From Keithomyces neogunnii (taxonomy: Eukaryota; Ascomycota; Sordariomycetes; Hypocreales; Clavicipitaceae): a DNA stretch of 64,000 nt. The notes below the pieces were generated by a model. That model had not been told where the DNA came from and ran no database searches. It worked only from the letters and a program-made list of their open reading frames with translations. Below are positions 11,760-21,975 of this stretch, piece by piece. The position numbers were made by a program, and so were the translations under genes. The stretch is taken from contig JAIOWQ010000003.1 in the NCBI GenBank assembly GCA_020975405.1, forward strand, positions 2,237,001 to 2,301,000, read 5' to 3'. Position 1 is the first letter of the stretch, and each line of letters starts with the position of its first letter.

Positions 11760-12943
11760 CGACCGTTGAGATTTTACCGAAGGGATACCATGACGTGGAC
11801 CTATGATTTTTTTTCTTTTTCACTGTTTATTTTTATTTGAAGCCACGACGCTTCTGCATACTTTTACGAGCCATTGTCTTACAGTTTTATTCGGCGTAGG
11901 GTGAATTTCCTGGAGTTTGAAACAAAAATAAGAAGAAGAAAAAGGTGGTATGATGAATGACTCTGAAAGGACCAAGGTTGGAAGGCCCATTTTGGCATGA
12001 AGTTTGGGGGGAACACTTAATCAAAAGCTCCAACTTCACCCATGATTGTGGAAAGGACAAGGCGATTTGGAGGGATGTTGGCTCGTTGTGCGTCAATATT
12101 GCTTGGTGTTTTAGTAGCTTGGCGCATGGGGCATATCATGGGAACAAGCATTGTATAGGCACTCGTTGACCTAGTGTGATGGAGCCTGAGTAAGGATTTA
12201 TTGCTAGACAGGTCGTATTACAATTTCACAAGAGCATATATGCGACGATCTCCTGGCTTGTCATGCGATTATACCTTGTACTGAGGGAACATGGATGGGC
12301 TAGGTAATGAAGCGATGCGCGAGAGCATGACTAAAGAGGCATCATGACTGCCGGTTGCGACATCCAGGTCAAGTCGAAGCAGAGCATTCGACTCGAGAGC
12401 TGGGCAAGGCCAGTCATGTTGTGGAGGACCAAACAAGCACGAATCTGGGGATGTTCTGGAACAAGGCAAGAATCATGGATTGATTCTCGGGTGTGCCCAA
12501 CTAAACGAGGCCAATTCCGCACCACCATGTACTCTGTTTTGTTGATAGATGTCCCAGATATCTTTTCGGCTCTTCCAAATCCGAGGACGTGCATGTCTGA
12601 AATGGCCCGGGGCCCTCTCACGGGTGGGTTTATCTGTCCCCTAGATGCTGTCTTCAGTTCAATGCTTCTAGATACTGCCCCTTTGCGAGATACCAACCAC
12701 GTTACGGCCCTTCCCCTCTATAGTACAACTGACCAGATTGCTCTCACATTCTGGATCAAGGTAATACACTGTGCCTAATGGCACACACCAATCCCCCAGC
12801 GGTGCCACATATCCAACCCTCTGTTGTCTTGGCTGCCTAAGACGAACCAACAGTACCTTGCCACAAGCCGCAGATCCCGGCCCAGGCAACATGGCAACCC
12901 AGTTGAAAATACGCAGGCACGTAGGCACGCAGTCTTGCCTCGT
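11760..12943. other. Convergent intergenic region, nmrA and ERG2 3' ends
   Basis: 1.2 kb between two stop codons. The first 200 bp are T-rich and A-rich (TTTTTTTTCTTTTTC near 11808), consistent with nmrA 3' processing signals. An ORF at 12344-12778 is open but has no recognisable family features and looks like chance. Confidence 0.5.
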
Positions 12944-13748
12944 CTAAAATTTGCCCCGGAGCAAGTTCCCGATCATCTGCGTGCCGGTCAAATGGGTCGT
13001 CTTCCAAAGCGTGGGATAATCAAGGGTACTAAACAGGCCATCTGCAAAGCCAAAGAAGAGCATGGGCGGGATCCAGCCGCGGGCGTACTCGAGCGCAAAG
13101 CACTTATCCGGCATGCGGTACTGCTTGACCTCTCCGCGGCGCAAGTGGTGCACGCTGCCGGGAGGATAGACCTCGGCCTCGTACTCGCCGGGGACGTGTG
13201 CCCACTGCTCGCCGGCGAGAATGTGGAAATAGTCATCCGCCGTGTGACGCCCCGTGTGGCCCTCGGTGCCAATCGCCGTTCCTACACGGGTTGAAAGTCA
13301 GCAACTCCCCCGGGTACATGGTTTCGTCAAGACGCCGTACCGAAAATGATGAGGTACTCGGTAACGCCTGCGCTCGTCAGCAGCCGCACACAACCGATCA
13401 CGACAAGTGCCCAAACTCACTGGCGTGGATGATGTACATGGCGCCCATGGCACCGCCGGCGTTGTTGAAGACCCAGTCCTCCTGCAGATTGACGTGCGCC
13501 CCATGTGTCTTGTGCAGGTCATCCACAATGTACTTGACCACGGCTCTGGTGTCATTCCCGTGCTTGGCTAGCCCCTGCTGCGAAACATGACGCAGCTCGT
13601 CCAGGTCGAAAATGTAGAATTTATCCAGGTTCTTCTCGGCAAGGTATACCATTGACGCTAGGAGCGCCGTCAAAAGGCCCAGGACCCCTAGCAATCGCCC
13701 GATTGGAGAAGCTTGGCGCGCCGCAGCGCTGCGCTTTGACTTGGGCAT
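12944..13748 (-). CDS. ERG2: C-8 sterol isomerase (Erg2 / sigma-1 receptor family)
   Basis: Shifts the sterol double bond from C8 to C7 in ergosterol synthesis, at the ER membrane. Three exons, 13748-13421, 13367-13341 and 13281-12944, join in frame to 230 aa; the middle exon is only 27 nt. A membrane anchor (LLGVLGLLTALLASMVYLA, about 20-38) follows a basic N-terminus. Family blocks are NNAGGAMGAMYIIHAS, TEYLIIFGTAIGTEGHTG, the GEQWAHVPGEYE stretch, YPPGSVHHLRRG and the C-terminal ALEYARGWIPPMLFFG segment. The length is close to yeast Erg2 (222 aa). It is convergent with nmrA and followed upstream by IES1 in the same direction. Azole and morpholine pathway context is known for the family, not shown here. 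Confidence 0.96.
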
Positions 13749-14343
13749 GGTGATGGGTTTGGGCTTGGGCGCACGCCAAAATAGGGAAACAATTGATTGC
13801 CAAAAGGAGCGACCTATTGGCGTTGGATAATTGACGACTGGAACAAGGTTCTTATAGCCTCCTGAGCTTCATGTCGCCCATCTCACAGCCTCGAGGCATG
13901 TTTTGCCGCCCCACACCGCTCGTAAGGTCTCGGAGACGTCAGCTTCCGGCTGGGTCGATAATCACAACCAGTGCTCTCAGTGCTCACCGGTGTCCGCGCG
14001 CTCCCCAGGCACCGACGTCGACGGATTGCGAGGCGGGACACCCTTTAAATGGAGCAAACGAGAGGGACATGTACGGGCAATTCCATCATGTTCAGATTCA
14101 CCTGACACTGTTTCTTTGGAATATTTGCCATTATGAACCATGGCTTTTCGTGGGAAGCCATAGGCCCAACAAGTCACCATCCTTGAACGATTCTTGAAAT
14201 ACAACCTTTCCCTAGAACCATCCTTCAACTCCCATCTTGCTCGCGTCCGTTGAAAAAAAAATCTCAAAAAAAAAATCATAACAAGCCTAGCTGTACATGA
14301 TATGCCCTGCTCTAGAAGCCGTTCTAAACCGAGACGCAACGGT
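13749..14343. other. ERG2 promoter and IES1 3' flank
   Basis: 595 bp between two minus-strand genes. It contains an A9 run near 14264 and no supportable gene. Confidence 0.5.
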
Positions 14344-16331
14344 TTAATCTAAATCAGAGTCACCCAAGACCTCGGTCTTATCAGGGTCGTCTCCGTCGTC
14401 GTCTCCGTCGTCCATCAGGGCAGTCTGGTCGTCAATATCTGCATCACCCATGGTGATATCACCGTTGGCACCGCCATTCTTGGTGGGGGAATCGCTCGAT
14501 GCATCGTGGTCCTTGCCTGTGCCCTTGTCCCTGTTGCCGTTATGCTTTGCTTTTTGGTTCTTCATTGGAGCAATGACGCCCAACTCGGAGGCGTGCTCTG
14601 CCCACCGACCAAGGCGCCGGCTGGTTCTTCTCAAGGCAGCCGCGTACGCGCTGACTTCTTCGCCGTAGTCGTCCAATTCGGCACTGAGAAGAGCAAGACC
14701 GCCCATACCTTTCTCGCGGAACAAGGAGCTTTTGTCTTTGCTGGAAATGTTGCGCGGGGTCGCATCCTCGTCATCACTGTCCTGGAAAGGGTCTTCTTGC
14801 GCCCGCACCCGCATATAAGCCCTGTAAACTGCCCCCTCTTGGCGTCGGATCTTGCGGCCCTTGTGGTGTTGTTTCCGGATTCCTCGGTCTAAAATGTACT
14901 CAACACGTTCGTTGCGGTTTCTTTCCACTGCAAGCTGATGCGCCGTGGGAGGCCGAGGCTTCCGTGACCCGACGCCTTCTGACCCATGGCGAGCTGGCGA
15001 TGACCCTTCAAAAATCTGGTACTTGAGGCCAAGCCCACGTCGGCCCCCGCCGCGCCCAATATGTCGTGGGGGAGGTGTCGACCTGGTGCTGTCGCGATCA
15101 GAATCATGCTTGGAAGGGCGAATTCGGGGCAAGATTGCCGGGCCATCCTCTTGCAAAGCCGCGCGCTTGCCACGTTTAGTGTCCCTCTCATTGAGATAGG
15201 CTTGGTCCATCTCGAGAATCTTGGCCCGTGTCTTTTGCTTCTCGCGCCCAAACTCGACTTCATCTGGAGTGTCCACATTCTCCTTGGCTCGATCTTCCGC
15301 CGACATCTCAATCAGCTCCGGAACACCCTGGTTGGCAACATCCACGCCATAATCCACGCCAGGGCCGAACGGATTCTCATCGCAGCCCTCCTCGGTAAAG
15401 TCTGATTCAAGATAGAACCACATGAGCCACAAAAAGGCCATGGCGCGTGACTTGCTGCTATACTGCGTCTTCATAATGAGGTCGTGGAATTCTTGATGAT
15501 CTGGGAAGTGCAATTCTGCAACCTTTTGTGCTGAATGACACATGGAGAAGATGAGGTTGACAGGATTTGTTCGCGGCACGTCTGCCTTTTTGATCTTCTC
15601 CAACGAATTAGGCTCCTCCCTGTCCTCGGCGCCACCTTTGAGTATAGATTTGAGACGCGGGGCGTCTTGCAGCTGCTTGTATGCGTGTGCGTCCTGGTGA
15701 GCCTGTAATGATGGAATGGCGTGATATGTTCGTAGCTGGGCTCTCATTTCGGGGAAAACTATGGAGGCGCGTTAGCTCTAGACCATCTGCGAACTATGAC
15801 TTGGGTTGGGAAAAAAGTTTGATACGCACAGTTCAGAGTCGTGTTCATGCGGCCAACGTTGACCAGCAAGCAAACCATGGCCATTCCCTTGGCCGCATCC
15901 CGGTCACTGAGTAGTTTGTCTCGTAAAACCTTGCTAGTCTTGCTGCTTCGCGACATGGTGTCGATGTAGAGATCGGCAAAACATTGCTTGTCCATGTTGG
16001 AATCATAAGAGTTGGTAAACACCTTTTGGTCGTTGTCGAAGACGGCCTTGAGGAAATCGTATTGAATGTCCTCTCGCCAGAGAGGCTCACCGTCCTCTTT
16101 TTTCAAATGGCGAATCTTGCCGACCTGATGAGGTGCATCGCCGCCCTTGGTCGATGTTCTACCTCTGCCACGAGCAGGTTTCTCTTGAACCTCGGTGGGC
16201 TCATCCGCCATTTGCGTATCCTCATCCTCGCTGGCGGCACGCGAGACAAACGACTTGGCTTCCTGGGGGGCGGGAGAACTGGGAGGCTCCATCTCGGACG
16301 TGGCCGCGACAGAGCTAGGCGAGGCGGCCAT
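14344..16331 (-). CDS. IES1: INO80 chromatin-remodelling complex subunit Ies1
   Basis: Fungal accessory subunit of the INO80 nucleosome remodeller in the nucleus. Two exons, 16331-15830 and 15758-14344, give 638 aa, near the length of yeast Ies1 (692). The conserved core includes IRHLKKEDGEPLWREDIQY, QCFADLYIDTMSRSSKTSK, MAMVCLLVNVGRMNTTLN and, across the intron, FFPEMRAQLRTYHAIPSLQ, then AMAFLWLMWFYLESDFTEE. After the core come basic stretches (KRGKRAAL, GRGGGRRGLG), a conserved helical ERVEYILDRG region and a Glu/Asp-rich C-terminal end with repeated DDGDD. The upstream in-frame extension would need a GTG start, so the ATG at 16331 (context ATCATGGCC) is chosen. It is divergent from POM34. 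Confidence 0.92.
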
Positions 16332-17123
16332 GATGTTAGTGCGTCCGGAAGAGAAATCGTGTGATGAAGAGTAGCTGGCACGAGTTGGAAGGTATTCGCG
16401 GGTTGCGATGTGGATCAAGGGCGCATGGTCCCCCACGTCGCCGTGATGGTGATTATTTGGCTGTTTCTCGATGGGACGTGGTGCGAGGGATGGCTGCGGA
16501 TGAAGATGGACGCGGGAGTCGTGGGAGTGAGTGGTCGAGGCTGAACAGGATCAGCTTGAGCGAAGCTTTGGAAAAGTCCACTGATCGGAAAGTGAGTGAC
16601 GGAGCAGTCGCGACCCGCCCTTTATGGTTCCAGGGGACGTTGGCCTTGGATTGGATCAAAATCCATTGACCAACAGAGAACTGGCGCATTCGGTTTGACA
16701 GTGTGTCCCTTGTCCGGCTCTCCATGTCGCGCTTGGCCCGTGCACCACTGCATCCGCCTGAGAGTGGTGCTTTTCGTCGCCCAGCCCACGGCCTGCTTGA
16801 GCCTCGTACCAACATCAACAGATCATCACGCGGCTTCAATTACTTGGAGCATTACGCTCAGCGGCCGCCGCGGCCACTTTTTGTGCATTTACTAACCAAC
16901 AGCGAACAAAAAGGCACGGGGTTTTAGGCTTCATCCCCCTTCGCACTTGCATCCCTTTCTTGCGACGGCTATCGGGGCACATGGTGAGTAGCCAAAGCTT
17001 TTGTCGTGCTCTGCCCAATGCGTTGATGCTCATTCTGATCGCCTTGACTGCTCAGAAATCTTGGCTGGCAAACCAGAATTTTCAGCTTCAAGTATATTCA
17101 TCGCTTAGAAGACATCCACAGCA
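16332..17123. other. Bidirectional promoter between IES1 and POM34
   Basis: 792 bp between divergent ATGs. A well-formed intron, GTGAGT at 16984 to CTCAG at 17055, lies in the POM34 leader and follows directly on an upstream ATG at 16981. No other gene is visible. Confidence 0.5.
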
Positions 17124-17959
17124 ATGTCGGCGCCTGTCCAGTCGACGCCTACCAAGGCAGAGCCTGCTGTAGACAGTCCCGGCACATGGCGACATCCTCG
17201 ACTAAACGAAATCACTCGAAGGCGGAATGCGACCAATTTCTCTGAAAAGAACATTCGACAAATAGCCTACAATATAGTCGCACTATTGGCTCTATGGGCT
17301 CTCCGCCTTCTCGCCGAGACCAAGATCAATCCTCAAATGTAAAAAGGCTGCTCTGGTACCATGATGACCTCGCAAGCTAATTGTCATATCGCAGTGTTCC
17401 CAGCACGTTTCGAAAATACTTGAGCTGGGCGTGGTTCATCTTTCAAACCATTCCGCTATTTCAAATCGGCGTAGCCTGTCTACCGCTTGTCCGCGCGAAA
17501 GACGATCTCTCCGACATTCCTCTGACCGCTGCCCAGCGAAAACTGTTGGGCCTTCCACCATCTTCAGTGCCACCGACCCCCGATGCGAAATTCAGCACGC
17601 CCCCGCGATATTCGCGGACTCCTTCGATTGCCGGATCGGTGGGAAGCAGGGCCAGCTATGCCAGCTCGCCTCTGTCTGGACGTGGCAGCCCCGTCATTCA
17701 AGGATCCTTTGGGGCGTCTGGCTCACAATACTCCCCAGTTGGCAGCCCCCTCTTGCAAAGGGGCATTAACGCGTTGGGGAATGGCCGACGGTCATCCTTT
17801 GGCTCAAGCAGTCCTTTTGGCCAGTCCACATCGGCAAACTTGTTTTCTGACCCGGCATCACCGAGCCCATCCGGCGGCAAGCGCACCAGTGTTGGGTTGA
17901 ATAGCAAGTGGCTGTACGAGAAGGGGAGACGGTCGTCTGGAAGCGCATGGCTTCATTAG
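17124..17959 (+). CDS. POM34: Nuclear pore membrane protein Pom34 (NPCC family)
   Basis: Integral membrane nucleoporin of the pore membrane ring. Two exons, 17124-17338 and 17395-17959, give 259 aa. The N-terminus has the family signature TWRHPRLNEI and NFSEKNIRQIAYN, followed by membrane segment 1 (IVALLALWALRLLA, about 51-64). Exon 2 opens with the second hydrophobic segment (WFIFQTIPLFQIGVACLPLV) and the conserved DLSDIPLTAAQRKLLGLPP. The rest is Ser/Gly/Pro-rich with TPPRYSRTPS and SPLSGRGSP, typical of the exposed, phosphorylatable tail. The frame across the intron is fixed by the conserved KDDLSDIP region. Confidence 0.93.
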
Positions 17960-18665
17960 AAATTCGAGGTTAGTGTGTGGGTGGGGGGAGATGCATGGAT
18001 GACCAAGGGAATGAGGTAGAGGTACAAACGTCACGCATGGAACCAAGTTATACACTCCGCATATGTCATGTCAGCGACTCTAAATGGTAGGGATGGCGTA
18101 AAGGTTTCATATTGCTAATGAAGAAGAACATGGCTTGTATGTCTTGATTGCGCGGCTAACTTTTCATTCTCGTGGCGGTGCATACTTGTTCAGGCCGAAT
18201 GCCGCGCGTTACATGAAAAGGACGCCCACTCACTCCTCACCTTTAAATGGCTTGGTATGGCTTAAACCAGCTGCCTGTGATTGATAGTCCACTGCTTGTA
18301 ATACAAAACGATGACGAGGCCGAGCTCCCTTGACATGACGAGATTTGCAAACGTTGGTTGCATAAGTATGCGGCATCGGCTGCCTCCAGAAAGGGGGCGT
18401 ACTCCGCGGTAAACTCTACCTACATGAACGCGGTGGTATTATTATGTGATACTCTCGTTAGGTTTACGTGACTAGTTTGGCGAACTCTGTTGTTGCTGTG
18501 TTGTGTTTTATGCATCTCTTTCAACTCTAAGCGGACCATTTGAGCTGAATTTCAAGACGGTGGACTAGTAGATGATCACGGCAACAAAAGAAGGTGCCAG
18601 TCTGAAGACTCATAAACTCAGGCTAAACGAGTCTCTGGTCTGGTAAGGCAAAAAATAAATATGAA
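17960..18665. other. Intergenic, POM34 to tRNA-Gly
   Basis: 706 bp without a supportable gene. Sequence is mixed, with no repeat that stands out. Confidence 0.4.
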
Positions 18666-18737
18666 TGCGTGAACCGGGACTCGAACCCGGGTCGCATGCT
18701 TGGGAAGCATGCATGCTAACCGCTACACTATTCACGC
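18666..18737 (-). tRNA. tRNA-Gly (anticodon CCC)
   Basis: On the minus strand the 7-bp acceptor stem GCGTGAA/TTCACGC closes the molecule. The D-arm contains GTAGCGGTTAGCAT, the anticodon stem is CATGC/GCATG around loop TTCCCAA, giving anticodon CCC, and the T-arm is CCGGG TTCGAGT CCCGG. There is no intron. The discriminator base is A. The B box GGTTCGAGTCC and the A box are intact, so the gene should be functional. Confidence 0.95.
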
Positions 18738-20353
18738 TGTAACTGTGGTGATGTCATGAAGTTTTTTAATTTACATTATATATGGTAACAATACCTACAG
18801 CATAAAATTGGCTTCAGCTAAGCGGGGACTGTCAGCATGAGCTTGGCTCCTTTCTTGGCACAATTTGCATTAACCTAATGACTATTCATCCCATGATATG
18901 TCGTTTTCTTCCCATGGATGAGCGTCAAGCGAGCAGTGCATCTCCTCCATTGAGTACCTGGATGTGGAGAACCCGTTCCGCTAGTCTGTTGCCACAGGGG
19001 CAGTCATTGCTTTTGGATGTTGATGCTCCCGCGTTAATAAGCACAGCACCATTGCAGTGGTAATTGAACATTATGGGCAGTATAGTACACCGAGTGTCAT
19101 GCTTTGGGGCACATGCCGCCTGATATTCGAAGCGGGCGAAGCGTATGAGTGACGATAGAGTGGCGTTGGGGAAATGGCGCACCGGGCCGATGTGAGATGG
19201 CCATAGCCTTGCATGCTTCACTACAACGCGCGTGATTTCAGTCAAAGTTTTTCTTTTTGGCTATAGCTCGCTCAGCTGAGCACTTGGCGGTCTTTTACCA
19301 GCTTCAACTAAAGAATGGTCCCCAGATATCCCCATGGATGGCGTTCCTTTTGGCCCAGATCCAAACACCTACCATTCGGCTCAACTTAAACTAGGGGTGA
19401 ACTATAACCATGACAAAAAACTATGAACATTAAGCTATACTATAATTGCTGGAACAAGATAAAGCAGTCTTATTCTGGCTTCATGTGAGACTAGGCCAAA
19501 TATAAATCATCTGCGCGGTTGCCGTTCAATACTAAGAGAACGCCCAACTCCCAACTGATAGAGGGATAGAAAAGAGGAACAACTGGAATCTAATGCCGTG
19601 CGTATTGAGTAGTTGGAAGGCACATTGATATTGAGTTATGGATTGATGGTATACTCGATTCCATCATATGCTCGGAGCTCGCGTCAAAGGGGGCAGCACT
19701 TAGGGGAAAGGTAGGCAATGCACAAGCAGAGTTCTTACTGCTAGTCTACATAGGTAGAAACTCGGAATTAGAGACAGACAAGTGTCAGTATCTGCCAGCT
19801 GGCAAAGCCGCATTCTTATCTGCCACTTCTTTTCTTCTCTTTCCTTCTCTTTTCACTCTTTCTTACCATTTTGCTTAAAAGTTTCGTTATTTCGCCTCTT
19901 TCCTCCATCTTTCATCGTTCTGCATCTGTTCCGTTTCCACTGATCCTTTATTGCGACAACCTTCTTATGCTACGCCCACCCTAAACCATTCATTGCAGTG
20001 TTGCAGCCACCAGTATTGAGCCGTGACGTGATTTGTGGCCGCCAGAGATACCTGGGGCTTGGAAGAACTATTACGTGCAGACGTGCCGAAGCTCCCCAGA
20101 CAATATCCGGAGACAGTGCATCCGGCTCTGACAAACTGAAGCAAAGTTACATCGGTCTCTATTCACACATATCCTTGGGTGTTTCACATTAGTTCTCTCA
20201 CATTTTCTTCAGAGCGCACTCCACTGCGACGTCGCTCAACAGAAATCAAAGGTAATACAGGTGCCTCGGTAATTGGGGCCAAGAGGAGGTATATGTATTG
20301 GACTCGGTCTTGTCGTCAAGACTCGTGCTTGGCGTCGTCTACGATGGACAGAT
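18738..20353. other. Gene-free stretch between tRNA-Gly and the chromate transporter
   Basis: 1.6 kb with no gene I can support. An AT-rich part lies at about 19390-19520. A pyrimidine-rich block (CTTCTTTTCTTCTCTTTCC) at about 19826-19870 would suit a promoter or leader on the plus strand, but no gene follows it before the 3' end of the minus-strand transporter. Confidence 0.4.
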
Positions 20354-21975
20354 CTAGCCCGCAACAACCCCGTATCGCACCAATCCCATGACGGCTCCGA
20401 GAAGAATGGCCAGCGGCGCCGATAGACCAAAGTAACGTCCTCCAACATAGGCTGTCGCGGTAACAACCACCCACCAGGCATCATCACCCAGACTCTTCCC
20501 GGACTGGAAACCCTCGTCGATATACCCAACCTGCCAGATGCGGTACACTGCCGTGTAAATCAAGCCAACGGCGCCTGCATTGACACCTCTGAGCCCCGAC
20601 TTTACCCACGGCTTGCTGCGAAACACTTTCCACACACCCATTGTGCCGTGGACCAGAGCCATTCCCGGAATGAAAATGCCCAGATACGCCACGACGGCGC
20701 CCAAGGCGGCAGATTGTCCGCTATTAATGGCAGTGAGGCCTCCCAGGAACACGGCGAAATTGAAGTTTGGTCCTGGAAATGCTTGTGCTATGGCGAGGCC
20801 GATGAGAAAGTCGCGCGGGCTAACCCATCCCTCTGCAACAACGTATTCCCTAAGCAGCGGAATGACAACCGGGCCTCCCCCGAAAATAATGGTTCCGGCG
20901 AGATACATGTTCGCAAAGAGTTTATATAGGATGGGGGGACGGGGCAGAACTCCGCGGAGAACCATTACAACAATAAAGGAAAGGAAAAAGGCGGCGATGA
21001 TGGCGGTTCCGGAGCGCCATGAAAAATGCAGCTGAAATCCTTGTGGTATGGTACGTGACTCAGCTTCGCCCCCAGAAGTATCTTGACGTTGCTGAGGTGC
21101 AATGGTGCCCATGTTGGAACCCCCGTGACCGTTTCTCTCGATTGCGTCATGATCTGGTTCCGTAGAGGATGGCGGCGACGGTCGGAATACGCTTCTAACA
21201 ACCCTGCCGAGACGGTGAAGCCAGCGGTAGTCGTGCAGCGTAGTGGCGAAACCCGCGACGATCATCAGGACCGGGAAGTACCAGAGCGCGTTATAGAGCA
21301 TCCCAGCGGCACCAGTAAGGAAGACGAGGATCCTAGTCAACTTGTCTGTGATTGCCTTGTTTGACAATTCAACTGCCGCCAGGGCGATGATGCCAACGGT
21401 CGCGGCATTGAGCCCAGAGAGCAAGGCGTACACTGCCCGGGGCAAGGTATTCCCAATATTGGAGACGCCGATGGAAAGGCCAAGCATGCCCAAGGCTCCG
21501 GGCAAGCTGTACAGTAGAGTCACTCTCTGCACTTCACGACGGTGGAGTTTTCCGAGCTTACCTCCAGATGAAAAAGGCAAGCAGAGCTCCCAGCAGGCCG
21601 TCGTGAATCAAGTTGATACAGTATAGGATCTTTGTGCTTGCTGGGCCTGACAGTACCTGTGAGATGCTCAAGAGCTCTTGGTACTGCACGATGCGTTTTA
21701 GCCTGATGAGCAATGGAAGTCGAGTCTGATGATCCGTACCAACTGCTCGTCGATCCAGTTGAGCTTTGAGACAAACTTGTCATGGAACTGTCTCGAGGTT
21801 AGACATGCTCATGCTCTCCACGGCTCTTGTTGCGTACGATTTTGAAATGGACCGGTGGCCCGCCAAATGCGGTGAAGCCAAGGTGCCAGTTGTTTCGGAT
21901 CGTCGGCCATAGCTTGATCGCGGCCTTTTGGGCCTTGCTTTCCAGCTGCGAAACAAGACTGATTGCGCGCACCAT
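20354..21975 (-). CDS. Chromate ion transporter family protein (ChrA/CHR, two-domain)
   Basis: Polytopic membrane transporter; bacterial and Neurospora members export or import chromate and may act on sulfate-like oxyanions. Four exons, 21975-21838, 21787-21740, 21683-21562 and 21506-20354, join in frame to 486 aa. Both CHR halves are present: the N-terminal half has FTAFGGPPVHFKI and LSISQVLSGPAS, with SLPGALGMLGLS across intron 3; the C-terminal half has FGGGPVVIPLLREY, ISPR-type VSPRDFLIGLAIAQAFPGP and FLGGL. A polar loop (about 210-255, Ser/Pro/Asp/Gln-rich) separates the halves. The start is the ATG preceding VRAISLVSQLESK; an in-frame ATG at 22050 would add 25 residues. The substrate is known only for the family. 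Confidence 0.9.

Noticed and set aside
12344..12778. 144-codon plus-strand ORF between nmrA and ERG2
   Set aside because: No family features and no plausible intron structure; probably chance in the convergent 3' region.
16332..16436. 35-residue N-terminal extension of IES1
   Set aside because: It would need a GTG start; the first ATG at 16331 has a good context.
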